DNA from: Comamonadaceae bacterium
Lineage (GTDB): Bacteria > Pseudomonadota > Gammaproteobacteria > Burkholderiales > Burkholderiaceae_C
DNA length: 64,000 bases
Direction of reading: 5' to 3'
Assembly (NCBI GenBank): GCA_947453965.1
Contig: CANGIQ010000004.1
Location: 104,700 to 168,699 of the forward strand
Below are positions 27,280 through 36,273 of this stretch, one piece after another (position 1 is the first letter of the stretch; each line of letters opens with the position of its first letter). The position numbers and the translations under genes were made by a program. The notes under the pieces were generated by a model that did no database searches, was not told the origin of the DNA, and worked only from the letters and a program-made list of their open reading frames with translations.

Positions 27280-28092
27280 TCAGATGCCGTCGGGGCTGAG
27301 AAACCCATCGACCAATTTTGGAATCTGACCGAGCATCATCTCCCGTCCTCTGACCACCGTGCAGCCACAGTGTTCGGCCAAAGCCAACAGAGGAGTCTGT
27401 TCGGGCATCACGATGGCATCAAACACCACCAAATCAGAAGGCAAGGTCTGCACCTCCAAGGGCAACCGTGCGTCTTCGAGCATGCCCACCGGAGAGGCGT
27501 TGATCAAAATATCCATGCCCTCGATGGTGGGTGGGCCGATGTCAACCACAGTCGCCGGACTGATGCGTGCAATGCACGATTGAATGAACGCACACCGTTG
27601 TGGATTCAAATCATGCAGTCGCATACGCGCTGGCTGTCGGGCTGCCATGGCGCAGGCAATGGCGCCACCGGCGCCTCCCAGGCCCACGATCATGAGTCTG
27701 CGCCCCTCGATCGGAATACCGCGATTTTGAAAAGCTGCAACGCAGCCCATGCCATCAAGAATATCCCCGCCCCAGCTGCCATCGGAGCGGCGTACCAGTA
27801 AATTCAAACTTCCCAAAACCTGCGCCTGCAAGCCCAGATGGTTGGCAAAAGCCAGCGCCCGGGTCTTGAAAGGAATGGTCACCACAAAACCGCCGAAGTT
27901 AGGCAAGCGCATCAAGGCTGGCATGACGGTGTCAAATTCCGCAACCGGCACATGCAGGGGCACGAGCAAGGCATCGATGCCTCGACGGTGGAACTCCCAA
28001 GTGATCATTTCAGGCGAACGCACTTGTGCAATCGGATCGCCGACGATGCCAAACATCCGGGTTCGGCCTTTGATGAAATCAACCTGAGTCAT
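27280..28092 (-). CDS. Shikimate/quinate dehydrogenase-family protein (divergent AroE paralogue)
   Basis: A 270-aa AroE-like NAD(P)-dependent enzyme. Present: the catalytic Lys (K76, VTIPFKT) and Asp (D113, DILDGMG), N97, the GLGGAGGAI dinucleotide loop and GREMMLGQ with the substrate-binding Gln. Substituted: the first Ser of the shikimate-binding SxS pair is Val (V24 in AQVRSP), the NVT asparagine is Val, and the GxNTDG motif reads GDILDG. It is therefore unlikely to be the housekeeping shikimate dehydrogenase. It may act on quinate, a shikimate analogue or another hydroxyacid. It shares a terminator with tRNA-Val and is divergent from an MFS gene. Confidence 0.8.
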   Translation of the reverse strand: MTQVDFIKGRTRMFGIVGDPIAQVRSPEMITWEFHRRGIDALLVPLHVPVAEFDTVMPALMRLPNFGGFVVTIPFKTRALAFANHLGLQAQVLGSLNLLVRRSDGSWGGDILDGMGCVAAFQNRGIPIEGRRLMIVGLGGAGGAIACAMAARQPARMRLHDLNPQRCAFIQSCIARISPATVVDIGPPTIEGMDILINASPVGMLEDARLPLEVQTLPSDLVVFDAIVMPEQTPLLALAEHCGCTVVRGREMMLGQIPKLVDGFLSPDGI

Positions 28093-28179
28093 CGGCCGAT
28101 GTTAGCGCCCGACAGATGCGCTTGTTTATTTTCTGGCAATGACATCAACCTGCCCCGAGGTTTGTCAGAATGGTTCCCC

Positions 28180-29391
28180 ATGACCGCACCTGCCACGACC
28201 ACCGACTCTAGAAGTCACAAGCAACTCATCGCCAATTTGATTGCACAAATCTCGTTTGGCCTCATCGCGATGACGATTTGTTTGCCCTCGATGCAAGAGT
28301 GGGGACAGATTTTTCAAGCCACCCAAGCCGAGGTGCAACTCACTTTCAGTTTTTATGTCGTGGCCTACGGTGCGTTTCAGTTGCTGTATGGCCCTTTGTC
28401 AGACCGCTACGGGCGCAAGCCGGTGTTGTTGATCGGTTTGCTTCTTGCGTTGGTAGGTTCAGTGTGTTGCGCGGTGTCGACCAATTTATGGATGCTGTCT
28501 ATGGCCCGTGCTGTGCAAGGGGCAGGCAGTGCGGCAGGCATGGTGATCGGCCGCTCTATGGTGCAAGACCTGTTTCGGGGTGCTGAACGCACTCGTGTCA
28601 TGGCCTACATCGGCATGGCTTTGGGCCTGTGCCCGCCGATTGCCTCCATCATTGGTGGGCAAATCCACGTGCACCTGGGATGGCAGGGTAATTTTGTGGT
28701 GATGGCTGTGCTGTCTGCGTTGCTGATGGGGGCCACGTGGCGCGGTCTGCCTGTGCTGGTTCATGCCACCACGCACGACATGCATTGGTTGGCGCACATG
28801 CTGAGCGCGTACCGCCGTCTGGTGCGTGAACGTGACTTTGTTTTGTATGTCGTCATCCTGGCGATGACGACGTCCACCTTCTACATCTTCTTGGCCGGCG
28901 CGCCCATTGTGTTGAGCGCTTACGGCGTTGGCCCCGAAGGGGTGGGCTGGTACATCATGTGTGTGCCCGTCACCTACATTGCAGGCAACTTCATCACCAG
29001 CCACCTGATTCATCGTGTGGGCGAGCAACGCATGATGGTGTGGGGGCAGGTGACGGCGCTGAGTGGCTTGGCGCTGCTCTTACTGCTCGGTTTTTCAGGG
29101 GTGAATTCACCCTGGGCGTTCACTGTGCCGTTGATGTTGTTGGGCTTGGGCCATGGTTTTTTGAATCCTCCGGCGCTGGCTGGTACGGTGGGTGTGGTGC
29201 CCGCATTGGCTGGCTCTGCAGCTGCCGTGGCCGGGCTGATGCAGCAATTGACCGGGGCCGTGGGCGGTGCTTGGGTGGGGTGGGTGTCGCACGAGAACGC
29301 GGTCAATTTAGGGCTGTTGATGTTGGGGTTCACCGTCTGCGGCTTGATGGGGCAACTGGCCTTGCATCGCCGAGCGGTTTCGAGGGGCTGA
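28180..29391 (+). CDS. Bcr/CflA-family MFS multidrug exporter
   Basis: A 403-aa, 12-TM transporter of the Bcr/CflA (DHA1) group. LIANLIAQISFGLIAMTICLP forms helix 1; YGPLSDRYGRKPVLLIGL is the loop 2-3 signature, and ARAVQGAGSAAGMVIGRSMV is the antiporter motif of helix 5. I chose ATG 28180 because it gives the normal short N-terminus; the frame stays open upstream to 27838, but that part is antisense to the AroE-like gene. The substrate is unknown. Confidence 0.88.
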   Translation: MTAPATTTDSRSHKQLIANLIAQISFGLIAMTICLPSMQEWGQIFQATQAEVQLTFSFYVVAYGAFQLLYGPLSDRYGRKPVLLIGLLLALVGSVCCAVSTNLWMLSMARAVQGAGSAAGMVIGRSMVQDLFRGAERTRVMAYIGMALGLCPPIASIIGGQIHVHLGWQGNFVVMAVLSALLMGATWRGLPVLVHATTHDMHWLAHMLSAYRRLVRERDFVLYVVILAMTTSTFYIFLAGAPIVLSAYGVGPEGVGWYIMCVPVTYIAGNFITSHLIHRVGEQRMMVWGQVTALSGLALLLLLGFSGVNSPWAFTVPLMLLGLGHGFLNPPALAGTVGVVPALAGSAAAVAGLMQQLTGAVGGAWVGWVSHENAVNLGLLMLGFTVCGLMGQLALHRRAVSRG

Positions 29392-29404
29392 TCTGTCGGC
29401 GACA

Positions 29405-30340
29405 ATGGCCCTCAGCACCAAACGTCATACCAATGAGTCCATGTCACACCTCTTAAGCGATACCGCCCGTCACCGCCAAATCGGTATTGCACTGGTCACC
29501 GTCACCACCTTGATGTTTGCCGTGTTGGACACCAGCGCCAAATGGTTGGTGCAAACCTTGCCCGTGTTTCAAGTGGTGTGGCTGCGGTTTTTGGTTCACA
29601 CCCTCTTGACCACTGCCATATTCATGCCTTCCATGGGCGGACGTTTGTTTGTGGTCAGCAACCCGCGCTTGCAATTGCTGCGCGGCGTCATGTTGGCCTT
29701 GATGACCGCGATGAACTTCTTTGCCCTGCAGTATTTGCAATTGGCTGAGACAGGTGCGGTTCAGTTCTCTGTGCCCATCTTGATTGCCTTGATTTCTGCC
29801 TGGCATCTCGGTGAAAAGCTGGACACCAAGCGTTGGGTTGCCATTTGCATTGGTTTCTTAGGTGTTTTGGTCATCATTCGTCCTGGCAGCCATGGCTTTC
29901 ATCCGGCCATTTTTCTCAGCATCATGAACGCTTGCTTGTATGCGGGCTTTAACTTGATGACGCGTCGTTTGGTCAGCAGCGACCATCCCGTGGTCACACA
30001 ACTGACGTCCGCTGCCGTGCCGACCTTGTTGCTCGCACCCCTTGCTTTGTGGCATTGGCAGACGCCCCAAGACTGGCAAACATGGTTGATTGTGTTGGCC
30101 GCAGGCTTGAGCGGTGGCCTGGGTCACATGGCCTCGGCCGTGGCACACCGCTACGCCACGGCCGCAGTGCTCGGCCCATTTTTGTACCAGCAAATCATTT
30201 ACATGACCTTGGGTGGCTGGCTGGTGTTTGGTCAAATACCTGACAGCGCCGTGGCCTTGGGGGCCTGCATTGTGGTGTTGAGTGGTTTGTATTTGTTGTG
30301 GCGAGAATTTCGCAAAACTGATTCTCTTATTTTGGAATAA
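29405..30340 (+). CDS. EamA/DMT-family transporter
   Basis: A 311-aa, ten-helix transporter with two EamA repeats: the first from IGIALVTVTTLMFAVLDTSA, the second from IFLSIMNACLYAGFNLMTRR. Typical closing segments are VPILIALISAWHLGEKLD and GPFLYQQIIYMTLGGWLVFG. The start is uncertain: ATG 29405 gives a 12-residue polar leader and ATG 29441 begins nearer helix 1; neither has a clear ribosome-binding site. It follows the MFS gene by 13 bp and precedes a CoA-transferase gene, perhaps as one transcript. Confidence 0.83.
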   Translation: MALSTKRHTNESMSHLLSDTARHRQIGIALVTVTTLMFAVLDTSAKWLVQTLPVFQVVWLRFLVHTLLTTAIFMPSMGGRLFVVSNPRLQLLRGVMLALMTAMNFFALQYLQLAETGAVQFSVPILIALISAWHLGEKLDTKRWVAICIGFLGVLVIIRPGSHGFHPAIFLSIMNACLYAGFNLMTRRLVSSDHPVVTQLTSAAVPTLLLAPLALWHWQTPQDWQTWLIVLAAGLSGGLGHMASAVAHRYATAAVLGPFLYQQIIYMTLGGWLVFGQIPDSAVALGACIVVLSGLYLLWREFRKTDSLILE

Positions 30341-30351
30341 CGGAGCAAAAC

Positions 30352-31545
30352 ATGACACTGCCTTTGAACGGTGTGAGGGTGTTGGACCTGTCGCGGGTCT
30401 TGGCGGGGCCTTTGTGCGGTCAAGTCTTGGGTGACTTTGGCGCTGAGGTGATCAAGGTCGAGCATCCCCTACGTGGCGACGACACCCGCGATTGGGGCCT
30501 GCGTGTGGGCAAGACCGAGACCGCTTACTTCAACAGCATGAACCGCAACAAGCGCTCCATCACGGTGGATTTGCAGACGCCTCAAGGCCAAGCCTTGGTG
30601 CTGGAGCTGGCCAAGCAATGTGATGTGGTGTTGCAAAACTTCAAGTTTGGCGGCGCCGAAAAAATGGGCTTGGGCTACGAACAGATCAAGGCCGTCAAGC
30701 CCGACATCATTTATTGCTCGGTCTCCGGCTATGACCGTGTAGGCCCTGAAGCGGCGCGTCCTGGCTACGACTTGGTGGTGCAAGGCGAGGCGGGCTTGAT
30801 GGCCATCAATGGCGAGCCCACCCAAGCACCGTTGAAGTTTGGCGTGGCCGCCGTCGACTTGTTCACCGGCATGCATGCTGCGCAAGCCGTGCTGGCGGCT
30901 TTGTTTGCCCGACAAAACACAGGGCAAGGCCGCAACATCGAGATGGCCTTGTTTGACTGCGGCCTCATGCTCACCGCGTACTGCGGCTTGGAAGCCATGT
31001 TGCTGCAAAATGACCCGCCGCGTTATGGCAATTCGCATCCGTCCATCGTGCCCTACGGTGTGTTCGATGCGGCCGATGGCCCCTTGGTCATCACGGTGGG
31101 CAACAACGCCCAGTTCGAACGGTTTTGCCGTGAGGTGATTGAGCGCCCTGATCTGGCGGATGACGAGCGCTTCAAAACCAATTTGGTGCGCGGCCAAAAC
31201 CGCGACGTGCTGGTGCCCGAAATTCTGCGCGAGCTCAAGAGCCGTCCACGCGCTGTGCTGTTGAAGCGGCTGGCCGCTTCGGGCATTCCGTGTGGTGAGG
31301 TCTTGGGCTTGTACGAGGCCTTGACGTCTGAGCGCGCAGTGCGCGGCGGCATGGTGACCGAGCAGCCTCATCCTGTGGCTGGACACACCCACATCATGGC
31401 ACCCGCTTATCGCATGGACGGTGAACGCTTGCCGATTCGCCATGTGCCGCCCACCTTGGGTGAAGCCACCGACGAGGTGTTGAAAGGCCTGCTGGGACTC
31501 AGTGCCGACCAAGTATCTGCCTTGCATGCGCAAGGGGTGATTTGA
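30352..31545 (+). CDS. CaiB/BaiF family III CoA-transferase
   Basis: A 397-aa class III CoA-transferase moving CoA between carboxylates. The N-terminal Rossmann part is GVRVLDLSRVLAGPLCGQVLGDFGAEVIKVE, followed by RNKRSITVDLQTPQG. The probable catalytic Asp is in AAVDLFTGMHAAQAVL. Typical C-terminal motifs are NSHPSIVPYGVF and GIPCGEV. Acyl donor and acceptor are unknown. Its stop overlaps the possible start of a Bug-type receptor gene, suggesting the receptor imports the acid that this enzyme activates. Confidence 0.9.
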   Translation: MTLPLNGVRVLDLSRVLAGPLCGQVLGDFGAEVIKVEHPLRGDDTRDWGLRVGKTETAYFNSMNRNKRSITVDLQTPQGQALVLELAKQCDVVLQNFKFGGAEKMGLGYEQIKAVKPDIIYCSVSGYDRVGPEAARPGYDLVVQGEAGLMAINGEPTQAPLKFGVAAVDLFTGMHAAQAVLAALFARQNTGQGRNIEMALFDCGLMLTAYCGLEAMLLQNDPPRYGNSHPSIVPYGVFDAADGPLVITVGNNAQFERFCREVIERPDLADDERFKTNLVRGQNRDVLVPEILRELKSRPRAVLLKRLAASGIPCGEVLGLYEALTSERAVRGGMVTEQPHPVAGHTHIMAPAYRMDGERLPIRHVPPTLGEATDEVLKGLLGLSADQVSALHAQGVI

Positions 31546-31562
31546 TGTGTGAAAGAAACGCA

Positions 31563-32549
31563 ATGATTGAAAAGTTTTCCCCCCTCGCGCGCCGCCTGTG
31601 TGCTGGCGTGTTGATGACCTGGATGGTCGCTACAAGCTGGGCACAAGAGTGGCCCAGCAAACCCATCAAATTGATCGTGCCTTTCCCTGCCGGTGGGCCG
31701 ACGGATACAGCATCGCGCATCGTGGGCCAAAAACTGGCCGAGCGTTTGAAGCAAGCCGTGGTGATCGAAAACAAAGCCGGTGCGTCTGGCACCATCGCGG
31801 CGCAACAAGTGATGAAGAGTCCGGCCGATGGCTACACCTTGATGATGCTGGCCACGCCCACGCTGTTGGCACCGCACATGTACAAAAAAGCGGGCTACAA
31901 CACCGTCAAAGATTTCACCCCCATTGCCTCGGTGTACGACTTGCCCATCGTCATGGTGGTCAATCCAAACATGATGCCCACCGTCACCGACTTGCAACGC
32001 CTCATCACCCACGCCAAGGCCCAGCCTGGCATGCTCAACTACACCAGCTCAGGGCCTGGCAGTTTTGGCCACCTGAGCATGGAGCTGCTCAAAGAGCTGG
32101 GCAAGTTCGATATGCAGCATGTGGCCTACAAAGGCGGTGTGCCTGCCATCACCGACACCATCGGTGGCCAAGTTCCCATGATGTACGCCGACTTGGTGGC
32201 CGCGTTGCCACACATCCAATCGGGCAAGCTGCGTGCGATTGCGGTGGGCTCGCCCCAACGCATTGTGATGTTGCCGGAACTCAAAACCATTTCGGAGCAA
32301 GGCTTCAAAGGGTTTGATGCGGTGTCGTGGGGCGGCTTGCTCGCGCCCTTGGGCACCCCCAAAGAGGTGGTCAACCGCATCAGCAAAGAAGTCGGTGAAA
32401 TCTTGGCCGACAAGGTGGTGCAAGAAAAACTCTTGAACGCCGGTGCCATTGCACATTTTGAGCCTGCTGACAAAATGGCAGCCCGTGTTCACATGGAATA
32501 CGACAAATGGGGCAAGGTCATCCGTGACCGCGCCATTGAATCTGAGTAA
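31563..32549 (+). CDS. Bug/TctC-type periplasmic solute-binding protein
   Basis: Receptor of the tripartite tricarboxylate transporter type. From ATG 31563 it has 328 aa: a basic n-region (MIEKFSPLARR), a hydrophobic stretch and cleavage after SWA, then QEWPSKPIKLIVPFPAGGPTD, the Bug hallmark. Further family motifs are VVIENKAGASGTIAAQ and HVAYKGGVPAITD. An ATG at 31545, overlapping the CoA-transferase stop, would add six residues; GAAAGAA before 31563 favours the shorter form. No tctA/tctB membrane genes lie in the window. The ligand is probably a carboxylate. Confidence 0.88.
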   Translation: MIEKFSPLARRLCAGVLMTWMVATSWAQEWPSKPIKLIVPFPAGGPTDTASRIVGQKLAERLKQAVVIENKAGASGTIAAQQVMKSPADGYTLMMLATPTLLAPHMYKKAGYNTVKDFTPIASVYDLPIVMVVNPNMMPTVTDLQRLITHAKAQPGMLNYTSSGPGSFGHLSMELLKELGKFDMQHVAYKGGVPAITDTIGGQVPMMYADLVAALPHIQSGKLRAIAVGSPQRIVMLPELKTISEQGFKGFDAVSWGGLLAPLGTPKEVVNRISKEVGEILADKVVQEKLLNAGAIAHFEPADKMAARVHMEYDKWGKVIRDRAIESE

Positions 32550-32566
32550 ACACAGAAAGACCCATC

Positions 32567-32962
32567 ATGCGATTTGAAACACAGCTCGATACCCTTGTTT
32601 TCGCCATCCTGATCGCGGGCTTCATGCCCATGATCTGCGCCGTCATTGCGAAGTGGGGCGCACAGGGCTACGACAACCACAACCCCCGTGCTTGGATGGC
32701 CCATCAAGAAGGCTTTCGCGCCCGCGCCAATGCCGCACAGCAAAACTGCTTTGAGGCGTTTCCGTTTTTTGCCGTCGGTGTCATGCTCGCGTCCTTGGGT
32801 GGTGCCGATGGCGATTTGCTAGAAAGCGTGGGTTGGTTCTTTGTGGCCATGCGGGTGGCCTATATCGCTTGCTATGTCACCGACAAAGCCACGTTGCGCT
32901 CGGTGTTTTGGGCGTTGGGCTATGCCGCTGTGATTTACCTCTACGTGTTGGCGCTGTACTGA
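32567..32962 (+). CDS. MAPEG-family membrane protein
   Basis: A 131-aa protein with four predicted helices. The MAPEG-type loop (HNPRAWMAHQEGFRARANAAQQNCFEAF, residues 42-69) contains the conserved Arg/Asn and Glu positions of glutathione- or eicosanoid-handling relatives. Bacterial members are mostly uncharacterised. It sits between the receptor and CoA-transferase subunit genes, with no evident pathway role. Confidence 0.85.
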   Translation: MRFETQLDTLVFAILIAGFMPMICAVIAKWGAQGYDNHNPRAWMAHQEGFRARANAAQQNCFEAFPFFAVGVMLASLGGADGDLLESVGWFFVAMRVAYIACYVTDKATLRSVFWALGYAAVIYLYVLALY

Positions 32963-33016
32963 GCGTCATCCGCTCAACCATCCATTCCCCATGTCATTTG
33001 TTTCAGGAGTTGCTGC

Positions 33017-33730
33017 GTGATCAACAAAATCGCCGCCTCAGTCGCCGAGGCCTTGTCCGGTATTCAAGACGGGGCCACCGTGCTCATTGGTGGCTTTGGC
33101 ACAGCCGGTATTCCGAATGAACTCATCGATGGCTTGATTGACCAAGGCGCACGCGAGTTGACCGTGGTCAACAACAACGCGGGCAATGGCGACACCGGCT
33201 TGGCCGCACTGCTCAAAATGGGGCGCGTGCGCAAGATCGTGTGCAGCTTTCCGCGCCAAGCCGATTCGTATGTGTTCGACGAGCTCTACCGCTCTGGCAA
33301 GTTGGAACTCGAACTGGTGCCACAAGGCAATCTGGCCGAGCGCTTGCGTGCTGCCGGTGCCGGTGTGGGGGCGTTCTTCACGCCCACAGGCTACGGTACT
33401 GAGCTGGCTAAAAACAGCGATGGCAGCTTGAAAGAAACCCGTGAAATCGGTGGCAAGCACTATGTGCTGGAGTACCCGATTTACGGCGATGTGGCACTCA
33501 TCAAAGCCGAGGCGGGCGATCGCTGGGGTAATTTGATTTACCGCAAAGCGGCCCGCAACTTCGGCCCCGTCATGGCCACGGCGGCCAAGCGCACGGTCGC
33601 CACCGTGCACGAGATTGCCGAACTCGGTAGCCTCGATCCCGAGACCATCGTCACGCCAGGTATCCACGTCAGCCACATTGTCAAGATAGCGCGCTCGGCC
33701 ACACAGGCCGGCGGCTTCAAATCTGCTTGA
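33017..33730 (+). CDS. pcaI: 3-oxoacid (probably 3-oxoadipate) CoA-transferase, subunit A
   Basis: A 237-aa alpha subunit of a class I CoA-transferase. It opens with INKIAASVAEALSGI and VLIGGFGTAGIPNELIDGL, the PcaI-type start; VVNNNAGNGDTGLAALL and FFTPTGYGTELA follow. It starts with GTG 33017 behind CAGGAG. Subunit B follows after 13 bp. The sequence style favours 3-oxoadipate over acetoacetate, and the tph-like cluster next door would feed protocatechuate toward 3-oxoadipate. ScoA (succinyl-CoA:acetoacetate) remains possible. Confidence 0.88.
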   Translation: MINKIAASVAEALSGIQDGATVLIGGFGTAGIPNELIDGLIDQGARELTVVNNNAGNGDTGLAALLKMGRVRKIVCSFPRQADSYVFDELYRSGKLELELVPQGNLAERLRAAGAGVGAFFTPTGYGTELAKNSDGSLKETREIGGKHYVLEYPIYGDVALIKAEAGDRWGNLIYRKAARNFGPVMATAAKRTVATVHEIAELGSLDPETIVTPGIHVSHIVKIARSATQAGGFKSA

Positions 33731-33743
33731 GGTCGAGAACAGC

Positions 33744-34388
33744 ATGAGCCACTACACCAAACGAAGCAAAGACGAACTCGCCCAACGCGTGGCGCAAGAC
33801 ATTTTTGAAGGCGCCTATGTGAACCTCGGCATTGGTCAACCCACCTTGGTGGCCAACCACATACCGGCGGGTTTAGAAATCGTGTTGCACAGCGAAAACG
33901 GCATCTTGGGCATGGGGCCCGCACCCGCGCCTGAGTTGGAAGACTACGACCTCATCAACGCTGGCAAACAACCTGTCACCTTGTTGGCGGGCGGCGCGTA
34001 TTTTCACCATGCCGACAGCTTTGCCATGATGCGTGGCGGCCACCTCGACATTTGTGTGTTGGGCGCGTTCCAGGTGTCAGCCACGGGCGACTTGGCCAAC
34101 TGGAGCACGGGCGAACCGGGTTCGATTCCTGCCGTGGGCGGCGCCATGGACTTGGCCGTGGGCGCCAAGCAAACCTGGGTCATGATGGATTTGTTGACCA
34201 AAAAAGGCGAGAGCAAGGTGGTGGCGCAATGCACCTACCCACTCACGGGTCTGGGCTGTGTCAAGCGCATTTATTCGGACCTGGCCACATTGGCTTGCAC
34301 ACCACAAGGTTTGCAGCTGATCGACAAGGTCGAGGGCTTGTCACACGCCGAGCTTGAACAGTTGGTCGGCCTGCCGATTCAGATCTGA
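33744..34388 (+). CDS. pcaJ: 3-oxoacid (probably 3-oxoadipate) CoA-transferase, subunit B
   Basis: A 214-aa beta subunit. LHSENGILGMGP holds the catalytic Glu that forms the enzyme-CoA thioester. YVNLGIGQPTLVANHIP and GHLDICVLGAFQVS are further family motifs. It pairs with the preceding gene to form the active enzyme. It converges on the IclR gene, and a hairpin without a T-run lies between the two. Confidence 0.88.
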   Translation: MSHYTKRSKDELAQRVAQDIFEGAYVNLGIGQPTLVANHIPAGLEIVLHSENGILGMGPAPAPELEDYDLINAGKQPVTLLAGGAYFHHADSFAMMRGGHLDICVLGAFQVSATGDLANWSTGEPGSIPAVGGAMDLAVGAKQTWVMMDLLTKKGESKVVAQCTYPLTGLGCVKRIYSDLATLACTPQGLQLIDKVEGLSHAELEQLVGLPIQI

Positions 34389-34393
34389 TCGCT

Positions 34394-34415
34394 CTCTGAG
34401 CGTGTCCGCTCAGAG
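34394..34415. terminator. Hairpin between pcaJ-like gene and iclR (possible terminator)
   Basis: CTCTGAGC pairs perfectly with GCTCAGAG around a six-base loop. It starts 5 bp after the pcaJ stop and includes the iclR stop. There is no T-run, so termination efficiency is doubtful. Confidence 0.5.
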
Positions 34416-35183
34416 GCGCGCCTGCGCCCAAGCTTGTGTTTTGAGCAAGATGGGCAAGAGTTTGCTCACCATCTCTTGGCCCGTCATGCGGTCGGCACGG
34501 CTTGAAATGCTGAGCGCTGCGACCACCTGCTGTTCAGAGTTGATCAGCGGCACCGCCAAAGAGCGCACCCCCATTTCAATCTCTTCATTGCTGATGCCAT
34601 AGCCATTGGCGTGGCATTCCGCCAGAATTTTTTTCAAACGCGATACATCGGTTTCGGTGTGAGGCGTCATTTTCAGCAACGGGCTCTGTCTCAGCATCTT
34701 CTCGCGCTCTGCCACCATTTTTGACGCCAGCAAGACACGCCCCGTGGCCGAGCAATGCAAGGGCAACTCAGAACCCACGCCCAAGCCCACCGACAAACTG
34801 CGTTGGGCGGTCGAGCGTGCTGCCACCAACACATGGTGGCCGTGCAGCACCGCAACCGAGGCCGACTCGCGGGTGCGTTCACTCAAGGCATCGAGGGCCG
34901 GTTGCAACAAACGGGGCAAGCGGGTGGAGGCGGCATAGGCATAGGTCAACCGCAGCACGCCGTGATCGGGCCAAAAATACTTGCCGTCGGTGGCCACATA
35001 GCCTTGATCACACAAAGTGAGCAAACTGCGCCGTGCTGCCGCCGGCGTGATGCCCACCAAACGTGCTGCCTGTGATTGCGTGAGACGGGTGTAAGCGCTG
35101 TTGAAGGCGTTCAAAATCTGTAGCCCTTTAGCCAAGCCTGCAATGTGGTCCTTGTCCTTGTCGATAGCTTTGGCGAGTTTCAT
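34410..35183 (-). CDS. tphR: IclR-family regulator, probable TphR
   Basis: A 257-aa IclR regulator. The N-terminal winged helix (AGLAKGLQILNAF, TQSQAARLVGITPAAARRSLLTL) and C-terminal effector domain (LHCSATGRVLLAS, GYGISNEEIEMGVRSLAVPL) belong to the PcaR/PobR/TphR branch that senses aromatic acids. It is divergent from the terephthalate-type operon exactly where tphR sits in Comamonas. ATG 35183 is used; a TTG at 35201 would add six residues. Activation by terephthalate is inferred from position. Confidence 0.85.
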   Translation of the reverse strand: MKLAKAIDKDKDHIAGLAKGLQILNAFNSAYTRLTQSQAARLVGITPAAARRSLLTLCDQGYVATDGKYFWPDHGVLRLTYAYAASTRLPRLLQPALDALSERTRESASVAVLHGHHVLVAARSTAQRSLSVGLGVGSELPLHCSATGRVLLASKMVAEREKMLRQSPLLKMTPHTETDVSRLKKILAECHANGYGISNEEIEMGVRSLAVPLINSEQQVVAALSISSRADRMTGQEMVSKLLPILLKTQAWAQARL

Positions 35184-35200
35184 CCTGTTGACATGTCTCA

Positions 35201-35272
35201 ATCAATGCGTTGATTTTTTGCGATATGCGCAAATTTTAATAGGCGCATCATGCATTGGTTTTGAGAATGCAT
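35201..35272. promoter_or_regulatory. Intergenic region tphR-tphC with inverted and repeated half-sites
   Basis: Several symmetric elements lie in this 113-bp divergent spacer. ATCAA-TGCG-TTGAT is at 35201-35214. ATGCGC (35225-35230) is opposed by GCGCAT (35243-35248). ATGCAT occurs twice (35250-35255, 35267-35272). The recurring ATGCRY half-site is a candidate IclR operator. GAAGGA at 35282-35287 is the tphC ribosome-binding site. Confidence 0.4.
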
Positions 35273-35296
35273 GTTTTCGATGAAGGAATGAATCCG

Positions 35297-36262
35297 ATGA
35301 AAAAGCTCCTCGCTTGTTTGCTGACGGTCTCTGCAGGGTTGGGTTGGCATGTGGCACAGGCCGCAGACTTTCCATCGCGTCCGATTCGGATGGTTGTTCC
35401 GTTCCCTGCCGGTGGCACGGCCGATGTCTTGCCTCGCATCTTGTCTGACAAATTGCGCAAACGTTTTCCAGACGGTGTGGTGGTAGAAAACAAAGTCGGT
35501 GCGGGCGGCAACATCGGTGCCGAGTTTGTCGCCAAGGCAGAGCCCGATGGCCACACCTTGTTGGTGTCGCCGCCGGGGCCGATTGCCATCAACCAAAGCC
35601 TGTACCCCAAGCTCTCCTACGATGCCACCAAGTGGGTCCCCGTGACCGTGTTGGCCGCCGTGCCCAATGTGCTGGCGGTGAGCAACAAATTGCCGGTTAA
35701 CACCGTACAAGAGTTGATCGCCTACATCAAAGCCAACCCAGGCAAGGTGTCGTATGCCTCGCAAGGCAATGGCTCCACCTCACACCTCACCGCCAATTTG
35801 TTCCAGTCCCTCACGGGCACGCAAATGCTGCACATCCCCTACAAAGGCACGGCGCCTGCGCTGGCCGATTTGGCCGGTGGACAGGTCGATGTGTTTTTTG
35901 ACAACCTCAGCTCTTCGGCACCGTTGCACAAAGGCGGAAAAATTCGCGTCTTGGCTGTTGCCGACATCAAGCGTTCGCCTGCCTTGCCTGCTGTGCCTTC
36001 GTTCACCGAAGCGGGTGTGGCGGGCATGCATGCCGTGACCTGGTTTGCTGTTGTAGCGCCCAGTGGCACACCACCCGCTGTGGTTCAAACACTGAACACG
36101 GCGATTGTGGAGGCCTTACGCATGCCCGATGTGCAGCACCGGTTTGCAGAGCAGGGCGCCGAAGTGGTGGGCAATACGCCTGAGCAAATGGGCCGCTTTG
36201 TGCGCGATGAAGCCGCCAAATGGCAAAAAGTGATTCGTGATTCCAGCGTGACGGTTGATTGA
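35297..36262 (+). CDS. tphC: Terephthalate-type Bug/TctC receptor, probable TphC
   Basis: A 321-aa periplasmic receptor: signal [20 protein letters not shown] with AQA cleavage, then [21 protein letters not shown]. In Comamonas, TphC captures terephthalate and works with TctA/TctB-like membrane proteins encoded elsewhere (TpiAB); none are in this window. Start choice is decided by GAAGGA at 35282-35287, 9 bp before ATG 35297; ATG 35288 is too close to it. First gene of the tph-like operon, 11 bp before the oxygenase. Confidence 0.87.
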   Translation: MKKLLACLLTVSAGLGWHVAQAADFPSRPIRMVVPFPAGGTADVLPRILSDKLRKRFPDGVVVENKVGAGGNIGAEFVAKAEPDGHTLLVSPPGPIAINQSLYPKLSYDATKWVPVTVLAAVPNVLAVSNKLPVNTVQELIAYIKANPGKVSYASQGNGSTSHLTANLFQSLTGTQMLHIPYKGTAPALADLAGGQVDVFFDNLSSSAPLHKGGKIRVLAVADIKRSPALPAVPSFTEAGVAGMHAVTWFAVVAPSGTPPAVVQTLNTAIVEALRMPDVQHRFAEQGAEVVGNTPEQMGRFVRDEAAKWQKVIRDSSVTVD

Positions 36263-36273
36263 GAGACACCCAG

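Noticed and set aside
33017..34388. Fixed assignment as succinyl-CoA:acetoacetate transferase (ScoAB)
   Set aside because: Sequence style and neighbourhood favour 3-oxoadipate; retained only as an alternative.
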